Below are positions 61,678 to 64,000 of a stretch of DNA of 64,000 nucleotides, piece by piece. Within the stretch, counting starts at the first letter, position 1. Every line of letters begins with the position of its first letter. Position numbers and translations under genes: made by a program. The notes beneath the pieces were generated by a model. It was not told the DNA's origin. It worked only from the letters and a program-made list of their open reading frames with translations, and did no database searches. This DNA is from Pelosinus propionicus DSM 13327 (lineage in GTDB: Bacteria; Bacillota; Negativicutes; DSM-13327): contig NZ_FOTS01000026.1 in the NCBI RefSeq assembly GCF_900114615.1, positions 1-64,000 of the forward strand, read 5' to 3'.

Positions 61678-62976
61678 ATGTCGAAAATTACGATCGTAGC
61701 AACAGGGGATTCTTTTATTACGCAGTGTTTACCGCAAGATATTCATTTCACAAAATTAAAGAACTATATAGAAGCACATGATGTTCGATTTACGAACTTT
61801 GAGATTCTATTACATGATTTTGAAGTGTATCCAGCCCCAACAAGCGGAGGCACATGGGCAGTTGCTCGTCCAGACGTATTACAGGATATTAAGCAGCTTG
61901 GTTTTAATATGATGGCTTGGGCAAATAATCATACAATTGATTGGAATATTGACGGTGTTTTAACGACAATGAATCATCTCGATAACAATAAATGTATTCA
62001 TGCCGGTGTTGGCAGAAACCTAGCAGAAGCCTCGCAGCCCAAATATCTTGATACCCCTCAAGGACGAGTTGCGCTGATTGGCATTACTTCTACGATATCG
62101 GAATGGGGCATGGCAAGTGCACAAAGACCAGATGTACTTGGCCGTCCCGGGGCGAATGTTCTTCGGTATCAGTCGGTTCACAAAGTACGTCCTGAAGATT
62201 TTAATAAGTTAAAGGAAATCGTTGAGCAGACAGAGGTAAATTCCAATAGAATACTAAATGAAAAAGAAGGATTTACAAAGCCGGTTGAAGGCGGTTATTA
62301 TGTCGGCAATATCAGATTTGAACAAGGTGATGAGCCAGGGACGGTAACCAGGATGAATTCCAAAGATGCCGAACGTATTGTGCGATCAATTCGTGAAGCT
62401 GCACGGCAGGCGGATGTTGTTTTGGTAAGTCATCATACACATGAGCGTAAAGGCTTGGAGAAAGACCGTCCAGCCGATTTTGCTCGTGATTTTGCAAAGT
62501 TGTGCATTGACAGCGGTGCGCATGCTTATATTGGTCACGGCCCGCATATTTGGCGAGGTATTGAAATCTATAAAAAACGTCCGATTTTTTATAGTCTTGG
62601 CGATTTTATTTTCCAAAATGATTCGGTAGAACGGCAGCCAACAGAATTTTATGACCTTTATGATTTAGGCGTAGAAAATACGGTATCTGATGGACTGGAT
62701 GCTCGCAGTGCAAATGAAACAAGAGGTCTGGTTGTCGATCCCAAAGTATTTGAATCCGCTATGGTTTCTTTTGCTGTTGTGGATGGTCAAATTGATGAAA
62801 TTACTTTAAATCCGCTTTCACTGGGATTTGAATATGGTAGAGCACGCCGCGGTCGTCCACAATTGTCCGATAAAGAAAACGGAGAACGAATTTTACGCGA
62901 TATTGCTAATTTATCAAAAGAGTTTGGCACGAAAATTATGATAAAAGATGGCATAGGAACAATTGGATTGAAATAA
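61678..62976 (+). CDS. CapA-family (PGA_cap) calcineurin-like phosphoesterase, apparently cytoplasmic
   Basis: The 432-residue protein matches the CapA metallophosphoesterase family: metal-site Asp in ATGDSF near residue 10, FTNFEILL near 41, the NNH motif in WANNHTIDW near 85, VVLVSHHTHE near 255 and the YIGHGPHIWRG His cluster near 283. Unlike the poly-gamma-glutamate capsule proteins, it has no signal peptide or membrane anchor, and no capB or capC genes are nearby. It is the second gene of a unit with a DcuC-like carrier, suggesting intracellular hydrolysis of a phosphorylated or peptide-like substrate linked to the transported compound. Function unknown. Confidence 0.82.
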   Translation: MSKITIVATGDSFITQCLPQDIHFTKLKNYIEAHDVRFTNFEILLHDFEVYPAPTSGGTWAVARPDVLQDIKQLGFNMMAWANNHTIDWNIDGVLTTMNHLDNNKCIHAGVGRNLAEASQPKYLDTPQGRVALIGITSTISEWGMASAQRPDVLGRPGANVLRYQSVHKVRPEDFNKLKEIVEQTEVNSNRILNEKEGFTKPVEGGYYVGNIRFEQGDEPGTVTRMNSKDAERIVRSIREAARQADVVLVSHHTHERKGLEKDRPADFARDFAKLCIDSGAHAYIGHGPHIWRGIEIYKKRPIFYSLGDFIFQNDSVERQPTEFYDLYDLGVENTVSDGLDARSANETRGLVVDPKVFESAMVSFAVVDGQIDEITLNPLSLGFEYGRARRGRPQLSDKENGERILRDIANLSKEFGTKIMIKDGIGTIGLK

Positions 62977-63029
62977 AATTGTTTCAGCAGATTGGTATTT
63001 TCATTGTTGAATGTTAAAAAGAATAGCAG

Positions 63030-63078
63030 ACAAATGGTAGCCTACAAACGTTAATGATTGTAGGCTGCCATTTGTTTA
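63030..63078 (+). terminator. Terminator after capA-like gene
   Basis: ACAAATGGTAGCCTACAA pairs with TTGTAGGCTGCCATTTGT around ACGTTAATGA and is followed by TTTATT. Confidence 0.82.
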
Positions 63079-63236
63079 TTACGGTTAATACAAGAATTTG
63101 TAAAGAAGTAAATAGATTAGCTATTTTATACGATATGATAATAGAAGGTGTCAGCCGTTTTAAGTGATAGGATTTCTAAAATCTTTAGGCAATAAAAGTT
63201 GCTATCAAATAAATAAGATGAAGGGAATGGTTTTCT

Positions 63237-63635
63237 ATGAATTTAGGTATATCGGGGATTTCATTTTCGCCACAAAGTAATTCTCGTGTTGGACAGAATG
63301 ATAAGAGTGAAGTAAAGAACAATCAAGGCAAAAGGCAATACGTCACGGAACAAGAAGGCGCCTATGAATGTACGTATGTAGTTATAGGAGAGAACTTCAA
63401 GATTTTGATAGGGAGAGTTCCTAAGAATAAGGACGAAGAGCAAGATACGTCCAAAACCGAAGCTGCAGGTAATCAGGGTATACATGCACTGAGTAATGAC
63501 CAAACGTTGATGGGGCATCAAATGTTAGCTGCGGCGAAACTTTCTAATAAAAATTTACAGCAAAGAATCCAAGCTGCAGACAAATATGATACAAGTTCCT
63601 ATTATGATAGTGCTAAACTAGATGCCAAGGGTTAG
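63237..63635 (+). CDS. 132-residue protein of unknown function
   Basis: The ATG at 63237 follows AAGGGAA at a somewhat long distance. The protein is hydrophilic, Asn/Gln/Lys-rich, with no signal peptide or membrane segment; a beta-rich part (EGAYECTYVVIGENFKILIG, residues about 40-58) is flanked by low-complexity stretches (NKDEEQDTSKTEAAG). The C-terminal half LMGHQMLAAAKLSNKNLQQR may be helical. No family recognised. It stands alone between two terminators. Confidence 0.55.
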   Translation: MNLGISGISFSPQSNSRVGQNDKSEVKNNQGKRQYVTEQEGAYECTYVVIGENFKILIGRVPKNKDEEQDTSKTEAAGNQGIHALSNDQTLMGHQMLAAAKLSNKNLQQRIQAADKYDTSSYYDSAKLDAKG

Positions 63636-63770
63636 TAATCAATGTTTTTGGTATTCTTACTGGATAGAAAACGTATCGATTTGGAAAAATAAAATATAAA
63701 ACCAATATTGGTCAAGAGAGACAATAACAATGATTAAAATACAGAATCGTTATTTATATAGCCAAGAACG

Positions 63771-63810
63771 ATGAAAGAGCCTTCCGCAAAATGTGGAAGG
63801 CTCTTTCATG
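63771..63810. terminator. Bidirectional terminator
   Basis: ATGAAAGAGCCTTCC pairs with GGAAGGCTCTTTCAT around GCAAAATGT. It separates the small unknown gene from the convergent gene at the right edge. Confidence 0.8.
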
Positions 63811-63814
63811 AGAA

Positions 63815-64000
63815 CTATTTCATAGTGAGTACATTTTCTGGTGTGGTATTGTAATCCGTTGTTACTCCAACACTAAAATGAATAAACAGTTCTGGATATC
63901 CCTCTATCGGCAGCCAGTACGTTATTATTTCTCTTTCTCCAAATTTTATTTTTTTAAATGTCGGCTGTTGAGTGTCTAACGCTTGATTGGCCAAGCAGCC
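63815..64000 (-). CDS. C-terminal end of a gene cut by the window edge
   Basis: The minus strand is open from the edge to a TAG at 63815-63817, giving 61 residues that read KIKFGEREIITYWLPIEG, YPELFIHFSVGVTTDY and finish TPENVLTMK. The frame ends just before a terminator, which supports it as the end of a real gene. Too little is visible to name it. Confidence 0.55.
   Translation of the reverse strand, partial: GCLANQALDTQQPTFKKIKFGEREIITYWLPIEGYPELFIHFSVGVTTDYNTTPENVLTMK

Noticed and set aside
61678-62976. A poly-gamma-glutamate capsule locus.
   Set aside because: No capB, capC or capE homologue is present and the CapA-like protein lacks an export signal.

Overview
The window looks like the chromosome of an anaerobic, spore-forming member of the Negativicutes (Pelosinus/Sporomusa-like). 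This assignment is an inference. It rests on the low G+C content, strong AGGAGG ribosome sites and Rho-independent terminators of Firmicutes type, a Spo0E-like sporulation phosphatase, a membrane HdrD-like iron-sulfur oxidoreductase, DcuC-type dicarboxylate carriers, several chemoreceptors, and two ArnT-like lipid glycosyltransferases that suggest an outer membrane. No rRNA, tRNA, CRISPR or prophage was seen. The only mobile element is the end of an IS1182-family insertion sequence at the left edge.

Layout. 0-3.6 kb: IS end, dcuC-like carrier, a LysR regulator, and a 47-residue protein that shares its last 15 residues with the regulator's tail. 3.7-10.3 kb: an AfuABC/FbpABC-type ABC importer followed by a YesM/YesN-type two-component system. 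10.3-13.9 kb: a nitroreductase gene with an in-frame stop, a divergent HxlR regulator, YitT, a second nitroreductase and a secreted C39-like peptidase. 14.2-18.7 kb: a sigma-54 activator with a PrpR-type sensor, a sigma-54 promoter, an MDR dehydrogenase and an ACS-family MFS carrier, probably for sugar-acid or polyol use. 18.8-23.2 kb: Spo0E-like protein, a tandem flavodoxin/iron-sulfur flavoprotein with its TetR regulator and double operator, a small unknown protein and an Eis-like acetyltransferase. 23.2-28.2 kb: a leader RNA with terminator in front of an SsuABC/TauABC-type importer, then TetR and a ferredoxin-tailed aldo/keto reductase. 28.4-35.9 kb: membrane protein, VirK/YbjX protein, short FtsH paralogue, LysR/EamA pair, PhzF-like protein and a hexapeptide acyltransferase.

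36-45.6 kb: a chemoreceptor, an RraA-PilZ fusion protein, a WYL regulator, two tandem GT39 glycosyltransferases, a small heat-shock protein and a frameshifted soluble chemoreceptor. 45.7-51.2 kb: NlpC/P60 peptidase, HdrD-like oxidoreductase, SDR dehydrogenase and a YdjC-type deacetylase whose promoter is nearly identical to that of the GT39 pair. 51.4-57.3 kb: a cyclic-di-GMP-I riboswitch controlling a chemoreceptor, a frameshifted quinone oxidoreductase, a small membrane protein, LysR and MscS. 57.6-64 kb: M24 peptidase, C1 peptidase, second dcuC-like carrier with a CapA-like phosphoesterase, a small unknown protein and an edge fragment.

Main leads: the shared QWFWD tail (LysR plus micro-protein); the RraA-PilZ fusion with intact c-di-GMP motifs, in the same window as a c-di-GMP riboswitch; a matched promoter element linking GT39 and YdjC genes into a likely envelope-modification regulon; and an unclassified leader RNA before the SsuABC-like importer. 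Three genes carry single-base lesions (one stop, two frameshifts), which may be real decay or sequence errors.
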